A stretch of 64,000 nt of DNA from Tuctoria greenei (lineage: Eukaryota > Streptophyta > Magnoliopsida > Poales > Poaceae). Numbering within the stretch: the stretch's first letter is position 1; each line of letters begins with the position of its first letter. The DNA lies in NCBI GenBank assembly GCA_036927565.1, contig JAYESD010000010.1, positions 119,008,866 through 119,072,865 of the forward strand, written 5' to 3'. Positions 22,412-33,483 of this stretch are shown here, in pieces. The notes beneath the pieces are model-generated. The model searched no databases. It worked only from the letters and a program-made list of their open reading frames with translations, and was not told where the DNA came from. Both the position numbers and the translations under genes were made by a program.

Positions 22412-23577
22412 ATGGTGAAGACTCGCAACCAGAGGGATGCTAATGATGAGGAGGAGAACCATGGAGCACCTCAGAACAACAATGGACAAGGACCTGCCCA
22501 AGGAGCTATTAATATTGAGCAGCTATTGGCTATGCAAAACCAGCTCATGCAGACCATGATACAAACAATGGGACAGCTGCAGGCTGGCAACATCAACAAT
22601 CAGCCCCACATGCCTCCACCGCCACCCCCACCTCCTCATAACCGGTTGGGAGAGTTTATGAGGACTAGGCCGCAAACCTTTGCTCAACCACTGACCCTAT
22701 GGATGCAGATGATTGGCTCAAGTCCGTGGAAAAGAAGATTGCTATTGTCCAATGCAGTGACCGGGAGAAGGTCTTATTTGCTTCTCATCAACTAGTTGGA
22801 GTAGCTGCGGATTGGTGGGATTCTTAATGCAATGCTCATGAGAACCAAGAGAGAATCACTTGGGCCGAATTCAAGGAGAGTTTCTGTTCCCATTATGTGC
22901 CCGAAGGTGTTATGATTTTGAAGAGGCAAGAATTTGAGAACTTAAGGCAAGAAAGATCAAGCGTGAGTGAATATCTCAATAAGTTCACTCAACTCTCAAG
23001 GTATGTGCCTAAGGATGTGAGCCGGGACAGCCGGAAACAATACTTGTTCATGAGGGGCTTGAACAATGAGATTCAAGTGTAATTGCTCAACTGTGATTAT
23101 GCCAACTTTCAAAAGTTTGTGGACAAAGCAATTGTGGTGGAGAACAAGATCCGTGAGATAGAACCGGACAACAAGAGGAATGCACCATATCAAGGACTAC
23201 AACAAGGAAGTAATGTGCACCCTCACTTCACACCGCCCAATGCGCCTTACTTCACCTCTTTTGCGCCTACTCATCGCCCTGGATTTGCACCGCGCCCAAC
23301 TCATTTTGTGCAGCAGCGCCCTGTCATCCAAGAACCTAGGCCTCCAATGCCTTATGCACCTCGCGCTAATTATCTTGGTGCCAATGTTCAAAACCAAGCT
23401 CGTCCCAATAATTCTAGTGGATCTAAGAAGTGATATACTTGTGGAGAAGCTGGACACTTTGCGCATCAATGTCCTAAGTCAGGCCTTGCTCAAGGAAGCA
23501 ATGCGCCGAGGCAAAACCCAAGACTCAATGGAGGACAACCACAAGGGAACCATGGACGGCAGAATTTTGCTCGTGGC
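22412..23577 (+). pseudogene. S2 gag
   Basis: The ATG at 22412 opens VKTRNQRDANDEEE, the same start as S1 gag. A Met/Gln-rich stretch and poly-Pro (about 22610-22635) follow. A frameshift near 22690 moves the capsid core to another frame (WWDS, then KESFCSHYVPEGVMILKR, EYLNKFTQLSRYVP, LFMRGLNNEIQV). The zinc knuckle near 23430-23475 reads YTCGEAGHFAHQCPKSG, but its first Cys codon is now TGA. Stops also lie at 22825-22827 and 23080-23082. Only a 250-bp leader separates it from the primer-binding site; no accessory ORF is present, unlike L1 and L2. Confidence 0.93.
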
Positions 23578-24060
23578 AACGTGAACCATGTCTCTACGGA
23601 GGATGCTCAACAAGTGGATGACGTGGTCATTGGTATGTTTCTCGCCAACTCCAACCCCGCGACTATGTTGTTTTATTCTGGAGCATCGCATTCATTCATT
23701 GCATCGAAGTATGTTGCCAAGTATAGTTTGCCTATCTCTCATATAAAGTTTACTCTATTGGTTAAGTCTCCTGCAGGAGAGATGAGGACAAATATAATAT
23801 GTCCAAAAGTAAGCCTTAGAATAAGGGGGTAGACTTCTTCGCCAACCTCATTGTTTTGGATTCTCAAGGATTGGACATTATACTTGGTATGGACTGGTTG
23901 AGGAAGCACAATGGAGTTATTGAGTGTGCCATGAAAACGGTAAAGTTGACCAATGAGGAAGGGATCACCGTAGAATTTGAAGCATCTCAAACTGCATCGA
24001 AGCAATTGGAGTTGAATCATATGGACGGTGCCACAATGGAGGAGATTCTGGTGGCGTGTG
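23578..24060 (+). pseudogene. S2 aspartic protease
   Basis: It is in frame with the gag end: DDVVIGMFLANSNPATMLF, then YSGASHSFIASKYV where the catalytic DSGA loop has Asp changed to Tyr (near 23670). The frame stops at 23830-23832. The rest (GLDIILGMDWLRKHNGVIE) is in the next frame from 23856. Loss of the catalytic Asp alone would inactivate it. Confidence 0.92.
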
Positions 24061-24830
24061 AATTTTTGGATGTTTTTCTGGAAGAGTTGCCAGGTATGCT
24101 ACCTGATCGAGACATTGAGTTTCTTATTGATTTAATACCTGGAACTGCACCTATAGCTAAGAGTTCGTATAGGATGCCTCCTATGGAATTAGCGGAGTTC
24201 AAGAAGCAAATTCAAGAGCAACTAGAGAAGGGTTTTATTAACCCTAGCTCTTCACCTTGGGGAGCGCTGTTCTATTAGTGGACAAGAAGGATGGATCCCA
24301 AAGGATGTGCGTAGATTACCGAGCTCTCAACGAGGCAACAATTAAGAACAAGTACACCTTGCCACGCATAGAAGACTTGTTTGATCAGATGAAGGATGCT
24401 TGTATCTTCTCTAAGATTGATTTGAGGTTGGGATACTTTCAAATGAAGATTAGACCATCGGACATACCCGAGACAGCTTTTAGGACGCGATATGGATCTT
24501 ATGAGTACACCGTGATGTCTTTTGGATTGAAAAATGCGCCTGCCTACTTTATGTACCTCATGAATAAGGTCTTCATGGAGTACTTGGATAGGTTCATTGT
24601 GGTGTTTATTGATGACATTATGATCTACTCGAAGGATGAGAAGGAACATGAGGAACACTTGAGGCTTACGCTGCAAAAATTGAGGGAGCATCAATTGTAT
24701 GCCAAGTTCTACAAGTGTCAGTTTTGGTTGAAAGAGGTGTCAATTTTGGGTCATATCATCTCAGGAGGAGGAGTATCGGTTGACCCCAGAAAAGTGAGAG
24801 ACGTGTTGAAATGGGAACCTCCACATAATG
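24061..24830 (+). pseudogene. S2 reverse transcriptase
   Basis: Motifs in order are DRDIEFLIDLIPGTAPIAK, INPSSSPWGA, a frameshift near 24265, then CVDYRALNEATIKNKYTLPR, FSKIDLRLGYFQMKI, SFGLKNAPAYFMYLM and the catalytic FIDD box in VVFIDDIMIYSK near 24605-24640. SILGHIISGGGVSVDP follows. A second frameshift near 24825 leads into RNase H. Confidence 0.94.
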
Positions 24831-25400
24831 CAAAAGGAAATAAGGAGTTTTCTTGGAATGGCTGGATATTACCGCATATTCATCAAGGGCTTTTCCAATA
24901 TAGCCAAGCCTATGACGGAGTTGCTAATGAAGGGGAAGGCGTTACAATGGACTGAAGCTTGTCAAAACAGTTTTGACGAGTTGAAGAAGAGGTTAACTAC
25001 AGCCCCAGTTTTGATATTGCCAGATGTAAGCAAGAGTTTCGATATTTATTGTGACGCATCGAGACAAGGACTTGGATGTGTATTGGTGCAAGAAGGTCAA
25101 GTGGTCGCCTATGCATCAAGACAATTGAAGAAACATGAGCAGAATTACCCCACACATGATTTAGAGCTTGCAGCTGTGGTACATGCGTTGATGATTTGGA
25201 GACACTACGTCCTTGGACATAGGTGTGAAATTTATACGGATCACAAGAGTCTTAAGTATATTTTTAGATAAATGGATCTGAATTTGAGGCAACGGAGATG
25301 GTTGGAGCTCATCAAAGATTATGATTTCGGGATCAACTATCATTCGGGAAAAGCCAATGTAGTGGCCGATGCTTTGAGTAGAAAAGGAGTAAGTCATCAA
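24831..25400 (+). pseudogene. S2 RNase H
   Basis: SFLGMAGYYRIFIKGFSN is followed by the catalytic positions in FDIYCDASRQGLGC, LELAAVVHALMIW, YTDHKSLKYIF and VVADALSRKG. One stop at 25269-25271 replaces the residues after YIF. Otherwise the domain is open. Confidence 0.93.
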
Positions 25401-26633
25401 CTCACAGTTCGAGAGTTACCATCCGAGCTATGTAAGGAGTTTGAACGGTTGAACCTTGGATTTGTAAATGATATGGAGGTGATAGATTTAAGCCCAACAT
25501 TGGAGCAAGAAATTCAGGAAGGCCAAAATAAGGATGGGGAAATTCAAGAAATCAAGGAAAGGACCCAATAGGGGAGAGAATTCAGATTTGATGAGGATGA
25601 ACATGGTACCTTATGGCTGGGGAAAAGGATTGTCATGCCTAATGTGAAGCATATTCGAGAGACAATAATAAAAGAGGCACATGACTCACCATACTCAATT
25701 CATTCTGGTTGTACGAAGATGTACAAAGACTTGAAGACTTGCTATTGGTGGGATAGCATGAAGAAGGACATAGCTGAATATGTAGCATTGTGTGATGTGT
25801 GCCAACAAGTCAAGGCAGAAAATCAAAGGCCAGCTAGACTATTACAACCATTAAAGATTCCGGAGTGGAAGTGGGAAGAGATCGGTATGAACTTCATAGT
25901 TGGTTTACCACGTACTCAGTTCGGTTACGACTCGATTTGGGTAATTGTGGATCGGTTAACTAAGTCAACCCACTTTATTCCCGTCAAGACCACCTATAAT
26001 GGAGAGAAATTGGTGGAACTCTACATGGGAAGAATAGTATGTTTGCATGGAGTTCCGAAAAGGATAGTCTCGGATAGAGGTTCACAATTCACTTCCAGAT
26101 TTTGGCAAAAATTGCATGAAGCTTTGGGAACGAGGTTGAATTTTAGTTCAGCATATCACCCTCAAACGGATGGACAAACCGAAAGGACCAATCAGATTTT
26201 AGAGGACATGTTAAGAGCTTGTTCTTTAAAGCATGGGAAAAGTTGGGACAAGAGCTTGCCATATGCAGAATTTTCATACAACAATAGTTACCAAGCAAGC
26301 TTGAAAATGTCACCATATGAAGCGCTTTATGGAAGGAAGTGTAGGACACCTTTATTTTGTAATGAGGCAGGAGAAACTCAAGTATTTGGTCCGGATGTGT
26401 TGCAAGAAGCCGAAAAGCAAGTCCAAATCAAGACAAAAGGCTATACGGACAATAGGAGGAGGAAATTAGCCTTTGAAGTGGGAGATTTTATTTGCCTCAT
26501 GGTGTCAGCGATGAGGGGTCATAAAGGGTTTAACATAAGAGACAAGCTAGAACCTCGATACATTGGACCATTCAAGCTTTTGGACAAAAGAGGAGAAGTA
26601 GCATATAAGTTGGAGATGCCAACTCATCTTTGA
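25401..26633 (+). pseudogene. S2 integrase
   Basis: The zinc finger is HIRETIIKEAHDSPYSIHSG with FWW-like CYWWDSMKKDIAEYV and CDVCQQV. The core is open from 25635. The first catalytic Asp (normally MDFIVGLP) is Asn at 25890-25892. The second Asp is present in IVSDRGSQF, and the Glu region in TDGQTERTNQILEDMLRA. The C-terminal part (GDFICLMVSAMRGHKGF, EPRYIGPFKLLDKRGEVAY) runs to a stop at 26631-26633. A stop also lies at 25569-25571. Confidence 0.94.
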
Positions 26634-26935
26634 GATGTACATGATGTATTTCATGTTTCCCAGCTCAAGAAGTGCTTGAGGGTACCGGAAGAACAAGTGC
26701 CAAATGAAGGATTGGAATTAGAGGAAGATTTGACTTATGCCGAGCAACCGGTCAAAATTTTGGAAACCAAGGAGAGAGTCACAAGGAACAAGGTTATTCG
26801 ATGGTGTAAATTTCAATGGAAGCACCACACCAAAAAAGAAGCAACATGGGAGTTGGAGGATCTCAAGAAGGAATTTCTCTATCTCATCTCTTCTGCGTCG
26901 AATCCCGAGGGCGAGATTCATTTTAAGGGGGGTAG
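26634..26935 (+). pseudogene. S2 integrase tail and chromodomain
   Basis: VFHVSQLKKCLRVPEEQVP leads to a Tekay-type chromodomain (AEQPVKILETKERVTRNKV, IRWCKFQWKHHTKKEATWEL). Aromatic-cage residues are only partly conserved, as usual for this lineage. The reading frame runs through the polypurine tract into the LTR because of a small indel; in S1 it ends at the LTR edge. Confidence 0.9.
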
Positions 26936-26938
26936 GTT
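26926..26938 (+). promoter_or_regulatory. S2 polypurine tract
   Basis: The sequence aggggggtaggtt abuts the first base of the 3' LTR at 26939. Confidence 0.88.
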
Positions 26939-27054
26939 TGTAACACCCTCATTTTCATGCATCATGCCCTACTTACACATACACATGTTTAACATTAATC
27001 CAAATCAAGAGGAATGAGTTCAAAGTTGATTTGGAACAAAACCGCACTTAAAAT

Positions 27055-27395
27055 GCTGAAAAGTGCGGACTAGTCCGATTTTGGTGAGGACTAGTCCAAT
27101 TTCTCTCTGACTAAAATCAGACTTGTCCATTTTTGCTGCGGACTAGTCCGATTTTGCCTCTAGACCCTTTCGGACTTGTCCAATTTTATGCGGACTGGTC
27201 CGATATTCCAAGAATCCTTGAAAATTTGCTAAGTCCCTGGACTTGTCCGGACTAGTCACGTGTCCCAGCGAACTTGTCTGTTTTCCTCTCTGACTAAAGT
27301 CGGACTTGTCCAATTTTTAGCCAGACTTGTCCGATTTATTTTTGACTAACTTCGGACTAGTCCGGTCCTTTTCGGACTTGTCCCATATTTTGCGA
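27055..27395 (+). repeat. CGGACTAGTCCG palindrome array in S2 3' LTR
   Basis: About a dozen imperfect ggactagtccgatttt or ggacttgtccgatttt units. This copy keeps about 52 bp (two units) missing from the 5' LTR. Confidence 0.85.
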
Positions 27396-27552
27396 CTTCG
27401 AGTTAATCTTTTGTTTTACGACTTGTGTCTTGGGTTTCACGTTAAGTGGGCCTAGGGACGTCGTGCCTAACTCTTTTAGAGCCCACGTGGGACTCTAAAC
27501 CGGCCTCTACTCCTCTCAAACTCGAAATCCATCTAACCCTAGCCTCCACCTC

Positions 27553-27560
27553 TATATAAA
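27553..27560 (+). promoter_or_regulatory. S2 3' LTR TATA box
   Basis: TATATAAA lies in the same context as at 19963. Confidence 0.7.
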
Positions 27561-29744
27561 TAACCCCGTCCCTTAGCTTGACATCTATTTGCCACTTTTC
27601 CACCCCACCCAAACCCTAGTTCGTGGAGAGACGCCATCAAGGAGGGAGAAGGAGTTCCCAAGCAAGAAGAAGAGGAGGAAATGAAAGAGGATCAAGATCT
27701 CCACCAAACTTTTGTTCTTCATCACCAATTCATCTCCAAGTTCATCATCAACCCTAGATCGCCAAGATCCAAGTGTTGCCTACAAGTTTCTTGATACATT
27801 GGAGTTCTAAACACCTGTTATAGCTTCTATTCTCTTTTCCTTACGTGAATTCGACCACTAATCTCCAAATTCATGTCGATCTAGAAAACCCTAGTTTGCT
27901 AGTTCTGCGAAGTGCGAACTAGTCGGGCGTTCTGCAGACTAGTCCAATTTTGCTGACTAAATTGTGTTGAATTGATTCTAAAAGTAGATCTAATCAAATC
28001 CAAACCTGTATAAACTTGTTAAAATCTATTAGAACTAGTTAGTGATCACTCAAAAGCAATCTATTAACAAGTTCTACCTTGCATTTGCATCTATCATGCA
28101 TATCATGTCATATAGAGTAATATTTGTGCACTCTTTGATTGTGTTTCTCGTCTTGTATGTTTATTGTGCGGATTAGATGGATTTGTGCTAGAAAGTGTCG
28201 CGGAGGATCTCTAGCACCAAGAGTTTGAAGGCTTCAACCCAAACCAATCCCAAGAGCAAGGCAAGTGCCCTTGAAGCATATTGCTCCTGTTTGAAATAGA
28301 TGTTTTGTTTGCAAAACTGCATGCTTGTGTCAGTTTGATGGGAATCCTATGATATAAAGTTTACTAGATTTGTTTAACCATCCTTGTCACCTGGGATATA
28401 TGGTAGAGAGTCGGGATGGGATTTTTACCTTTTTGCTTTGCTTAATTAATTGGGATGGAAGAACAACTACACTACTTAATTTAATTATGCATTAATGAGA
28501 TTGTGGTTGACATGAACTGGTTAATATGATATGGTAATGGGTGATGTAAGCAAGCCTGGTACGTGGACGGGTTGGATGTTATGGTGGTTTACTTGCTTTA
28601 GATCTAAGGACCGGTTCGTGGAGCGACCATCCAGGATTTACAGTGCAGCCACGAGGCCAAGTATGGGTGCGGTGTAGCTAATTAATTAGGGCTTTACCAG
28701 TTCTATTTGGACCATTAAGGATGCTCGAGGAAGGGGTAGTCAGATTGGGTTTGTTGATGATTGGTGGGACTACCCTGGGATCTGAATGGCTCAAGAGGGG
28801 ACCCTTGGTTGAAGATGTGCTCAGTTGGAGACATCGCCACCGGTGAAACCTTAGTGGGGTCTAAATAGGCTAGTAATCCCTTTGTAAAGGCTATTTTTTT
28901 GATCTCTTGGCCACACACTTACAGAAGTGTGAGACGGCATAATTGAGATTCTATAGTCATCGAAAGGTGATAAAATCACAAAAATGTGGGTAAAGCGCTA
29001 CAACCTATGCAGAGTGTGTCTAAAACTATCATGATAGCCGTGCTCTCGGTTATGAGAAACCTAGACCCTCACATGATTAGAGGGAACTCGGTATTGGGAT
29101 GGTATTTGGGATGGTTGGTATTATGGTTATGGATAGTTATGAATTGAATTATGGTATTGATTATGGATATTGGTATATGATGATAGATATGGAATATGGA
29201 CTGGTATTATGATAACTACATGGCTTATGATGGGTTTATTTCATATACATGTAATATATTGCCTTTCAAATGGTTTAATGTACTTTTCAGCACTCAACCA
29301 TTATTATATTCGTCACTTGAATCAGCCACATGTCATACTTTCCACACTTGTTGAGTACGACATGTACTCACTCTTGCAATCCCCCCCTCAAGAGTTGCAG
29401 GTTAGGATTGGGAGTTTAATGGCGATAATGCGGAGTTCTAGGCCGTGTCTACCGTCAGCTTTGCCTGTGGTGTTGATTTGAGCTGCGCTACCCTATCACT
29501 TATGCCGCCTAGCTGTTTAGTTTGCTTATATAGTTATTTCCGCTGCACTAGTTGAACTCTTCATTAACATTCATTAGAACTTGCATTCGAGGATGATATG
29601 GTTTGTGCAATAAAATTTGGTTAATTAATCTTGTTGTCTGGTAATTTTCTATATACTCTTTTGTGATGCACTCGTGTATGTATGTTGAACGTCCTGGGCA
29701 CATATATGCGTTCACTTGGTTCATTTTCGGAATCGGGTGTCACA

Positions 29745-29749
29745 GCACG
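29745..29749. repeat. Target-site duplication of S2, right copy (gcacg)
   Basis: It matches 19400-19404. L2 LTR sequence continues from here. Confidence 0.95.
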
Positions 29750-30686
29750 TCAGAGTACGCCCCACGCAGTGACCTCCTGCTCGTGACGGATCGACCGGTT
29801 CGACATCTGAGTGTCTAGTGAAAGGTGGCCATATACGACTAGTACTAAAGTGTTACGTAGGTACTGCTGTATGTACTCGCTGACATTTCTGAAAGTGCGT
29901 ATGTGTCATGTTGTTCCGGGTGTGCCTGGATGCAATCACCGCCGCTCGCGGTAATGGAGTACCACTTGTTCACTGCGCTGTGACATAGTAAATACTAAAG
30001 AAGTCAGGAGAATACGATGCATTAAATTACAATTGCTTACAACCTTGTATGGCTTAGAGATAATACAATTAAAAGTTTACAGTTTCCCCATACTTTACCT
30101 ATTATAGCATTATGTGCTTTGTGCATGTCATATCATCGGCAAAGTGTTTCTTGTTTGATTGCGGAGTCTATGATGTGCCATGCCTGAAGAATGTCATGTG
30201 CTACTTAAAATATGACTTTAAGGATCCACTTTTAGGCGAGTCCTTTATGATTTACTTTACCTATGCTTAGTATTCACCCCTGCATATGTCTAGTGAGACG
30301 GGTCAGTCTTGCTGAGCCTTATGCTCATGTTTGCAGTTAAGAAGTTTTTGAAGATTATACGACTAATGTCGGGTTTGATGACAAGGCTGCACCCCCTCCA
30401 GGGTTTACAGCTGAGTGGGAACCCTGCACGCCGCTGTAAATTGGGTGTTGCTAGTGCGAAATATCCAGGACATGGATGACTTTGCTTTTGCATAACTAGT
30501 GTCGAGAGCGTAGCTATGATGTATAGTTCTCTTTCCTTTCGTTAGTATTATAAAACTTCCGCTGTGCTTTTCAATAAAGACTTGGTATTGTAAATTGTTC
30601 TCGTTCTTTTCTTGAATATTGTTGGGTGTCGCATTGCACGACACCACCCAATGAGATCCTTAGAGGTCGGGATTCCGGTCCCCACA
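29750..30686 (+). repeat. L2 5' LTR, second piece
   Basis: It continues the L2 LTR after S2 and ends GGTCCCCACA at 30686. Its first 109 bp match 41396-41503 in the 3' LTR; the remaining 828 bp have no counterpart there. The last part is homologous to the L1 LTR ends at 3811-4616 and 15272-16077. No gene. Confidence 0.9.
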
Positions 30687-30690
30687 GACA

Positions 30691-30702
30691 TGGTGTCAGA
30701 GC
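30691..30702 (+). promoter_or_regulatory. L2 primer-binding site (tRNA-Met type)
   Basis: TGGTGTCAGAGC lies four bases after the LTR end. One mismatch to TGGTATCAGAGC. Confidence 0.88.
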
Positions 30703-30863
30703 ATCATTGGCAACAGTGTACTTGAAAAGAGCATGTTTTCAAAAATTCGGATTTGAGTGAGGAATTAGTTGTATGTCCTTATAAAGAGTATTATTAGTAT
30801 AAGATATAAAGGTGGTAAATTAACTTATATGTTATAAATTTTGCAACGACGCTTTGACGTCAG

Positions 30864-32641
30864 GTAAGAGGTAAGGTACACCACCGTAAGTGGATCAATT
30901 GCGGTAAGCTCACCATGCGAGAGGTAGCATGGAAATCTTTTCTGTAGCTTGGCACGGAAATGTTAATAGGAGTCTCTGAAGCTTTTTATGTTTCTAAGAA
31001 CCTATGACATGCGGTACCCCAGCGTGCTTCAAAGTTAGTGGGAGCACCTGTCGGGTGGTATATAACCCGATAGTATGCATCTCTAGAACTATTCATGTTA
31101 TACAGGAGTATGCAAAACATGTATGTCTAAGTGTGTATAAGTCGGTTCGTGTTGGAGTCTTTGCTGTACAATGCTGTACAGACATATTACAGCCATGTAC
31201 CTCGAGACATGACCTCACTCGAGGGCGACTCACACCAGAGTCCTATGCATTTACTTTCATATATATTATTGTGACTGCCTGTCGTATTTTCCCTGTACCG
31301 CCCTTGAGGTGTGAAGGTGTGAAAGGGGATTGTTTGTCTTATGCAGCATTGACTACGGTAGCGACCCGTGTAGAACACGTTTGCGAGTGAACGATACTAG
31401 GACCACCTTTAAACGTATCCGGAAATACCGGTTAGAATTTTCTTTGGTGAGGCATGTAGTACCGTTGGTATCAACTTTGATACTTGACCATCCCCAATGA
31501 CTAGAATGGATGCATTATATTTTGGAAAGTCTGACTATCAGGTGTTGGTAGGTTTGGACTCCGCAAAATGAGTTTCGATTCGACATTGGGTTAGCACCAA
31601 TATTATTGATTTCTGGCTAAAGTTTGTCAACTTTGCCAGGTTATAATCTTTTTTAGTTAGGATTGAACATAGGGGTATGCTATATGGATGGAAAGTTCTC
31701 GAATACCTCTAAAACTTTTCTGTTGACCATAAAGGCAAAAAAGCTTGATACTCTGATGAAATTTGGGGTATGCTTAAACTGCTCCAGATGACCCTACCAT
31801 AGTACCAATCTCTGTATTTTTGCAATAACTCACTCTAGAAAAATCTTCTGCCTTGTTGTGATACATATCTGAAAAGGTTAGAAGGATATCTAAAGTTTTG
31901 TTATTTAAAGTTTTTCCTGATTCGGATTTGAGGCAATTCAAATTTCGAGCTCAAAACAGTGAACTGCAGGGCTGCTATTGAACAACAGTCAGTTCATCTA
32001 TCAAGTTTAGATAGCTCTAGCTTTTGATCCAGAATAGTTACATGGTCATATATATACATTTATGGAAATCTTAGCAAGTTCTCTATCAACTTTATGTTGC
32101 ACTCATGGCCTGAATCTTGGTGTAGCTGTGTTTAATTCCTATGTTTGCAGACTTGGTTATGGCAGATCAGAACTTGAAACAGTTGGCACATAGTTTCGAA
32201 TTAGCGCACTATACCTATGTAACAAATGTTTCATGGCCGAAATCTTTTACTTATGGATTTTTAACTTGATGTTAGACAATGTTTAATTTGTCATTACCTC
32301 AATATATTGTCATAATATACCTGTATAAATTGTGGAAATCACCACATATACAGGGGAGGTTCTGTAAAAATTTCCAGAAAATTTGGGTCAACTTTAGACC
32401 TGTATATATTCTATTTCCTAGCTCACCTGGAGCTGTATGAGTACAATCTGGAAAGGTTGTAAAGTTTACTACAACTTTTGTATTCAACCCGACATCTGGT
32501 TCTGAAGTTTCCTGTATGAAAATTTTCAATTTATACAGGAAGGTCAGCTGGAACAGACTGTGATTACAACTCCAGTTTTAAAATTTTCTTAAACTATTGG
32601 GAGTTGGAAACCTTCTCATTGTTCCATTATCTTTTCCACAG
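30864..32641 (+). other. L2 leader, predicted spliced intron (non-coding)
   Basis: CAG|GTAAGAGGTAAGG at 30861-30876 is a strong donor. The pyrimidine-rich ttatcttttccacAG ends at 32641, immediately before the accessory ATG. In between are 1.78 kb without a supported gene. L1 has the same donor string and the same acceptor placement. Splicing is inferred. Confidence 0.5.
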
Positions 32642-33450
32642 ATGGATGATTCTATAGTATACTTACCAAACGGATGGGTGTTCATGAAGTGTACTCTTCT
32701 GAAGGGTTTTCCGGATTTGTTGATAGCAATGCTTCAACGGTTCGGGTATCGCAAAATACGGGACTATTGGGGCAAGGAGATCAAGGACGGAGGTGTGACA
32801 AGATGCACCATTTATGTCGATATACCTGCGGCTCCATTGAATATTGGGTGGGCTCCTTTCTCCATCCAAGTGCAATGGATTCAATTGGAAGACACGTGGT
32901 ATTTTGCCGCGAGTGTTGCCATAATGAGGTTTTGCAAACATCATTATTGTGCTATGGTGGGCACTCCATTCGCGCTCTTTCCAATCGATGGTAGATCCCG
33001 TGAAGAGTGGGCAAGTGGATAGTTGCAGCATATGGACATACTGAAAAAGTACCATGGATGATTTTAGTGTCATATGCAGCATCAGCGTGTCAAGAGAGCC
33101 CTAATCAGCATGCTAGCCTTGGAAAAATGATGAGTGACCTGAAGCAAGCTCTGATTCGAGGGGATCACTTTGAAGTGCTCCCCTAAATCGACGTCTAAAC
33201 TTAAGGGAGAATCAGTGGCACCGGGCTGTTAAAGCTCGATCGGAGGCTCGCATGAAAACGCAACACGCGGAAAGCGTGTTGGAAGCGAGTCAACTCGAGG
33301 TGCAACTGTTGGATGAATAGCTGAGTGAGGTGACTCAAGAAAGTGATAAATTCAGAGGGGATACTCAGGATTGGAAGCCCAGTTGCGAAAATGCACAGAA
33401 AGAACTGGAAGACTTGAGGATGTTTCTTCTACAGGCTGATGTGAAATCTT
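32642..33450 (+). pseudogene. L2 accessory ORF upstream of gag: LPxGWVF domain plus coiled coil
   Basis: This is the homologue of the L1 accessory ORF and is of unknown function. The ATG at 32642 opens MDDSIVYLPNGWVFMKC and reads open to 33022 (RFGYRKIRDYWGKE, IGWAPFSIQVQWIQLEDTWY, MVGTPFALFPIDGRS). After a frame change the text continues (VAAYGHTEKVPWMILVSYA, MMSDLKQALIRGDHFEVLP). A second frame change then gives the coiled-coil part (about 33187-33437) with ASQLEVQLLDE against ASQLEVQQQQE in L1. An alternative earlier Met at 32597 is not shared with L1, so 32642 is preferred. Both copies lie between leader and gag. Confidence 0.73.
33421..33434 (+). promoter_or_regulatory. Possible splice acceptor before L2 gag
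   Basis: TGTTTCTTCTACAG lies 50 bp before the gag ATG. It could let gag be read from an alternatively spliced RNA that skips the accessory ORF. Inference only. Confidence 0.3.
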
Positions 33451-33483
33451 TAGTTGCCGCGACATCATCATTTGTGGGTGAGA

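Larger units (their letters stand above)
19405..29744 (+). mobile_element. S2, complete short-LTR Tekay-like chromovirus (10.34 kb)
   Basis: This is the innermost and so youngest layer. It has two LTRs (2740 and 2806 bp) in direct orientation, with TGTAACACCCTC starts and GGGTGTCACA ends, a primer-binding site, gag-pol with chromodomain, a polypurine tract and a 5-bp TSD gcacg. The LTRs differ at about eight positions plus one small indel in the first 130 bp, so even this insertion is not very recent. Frameshifts and stops make it defective. Confidence 0.96.
26939..29744 (+). repeat. S2 3' LTR
   Basis: It is collinear with the 5' LTR, from TGTAACACCCTC to GGGTGTCACA. The TATA box is at 27553-27560. 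The palindrome array (about 27055-27395) is full length. No gene. Confidence 0.96.
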
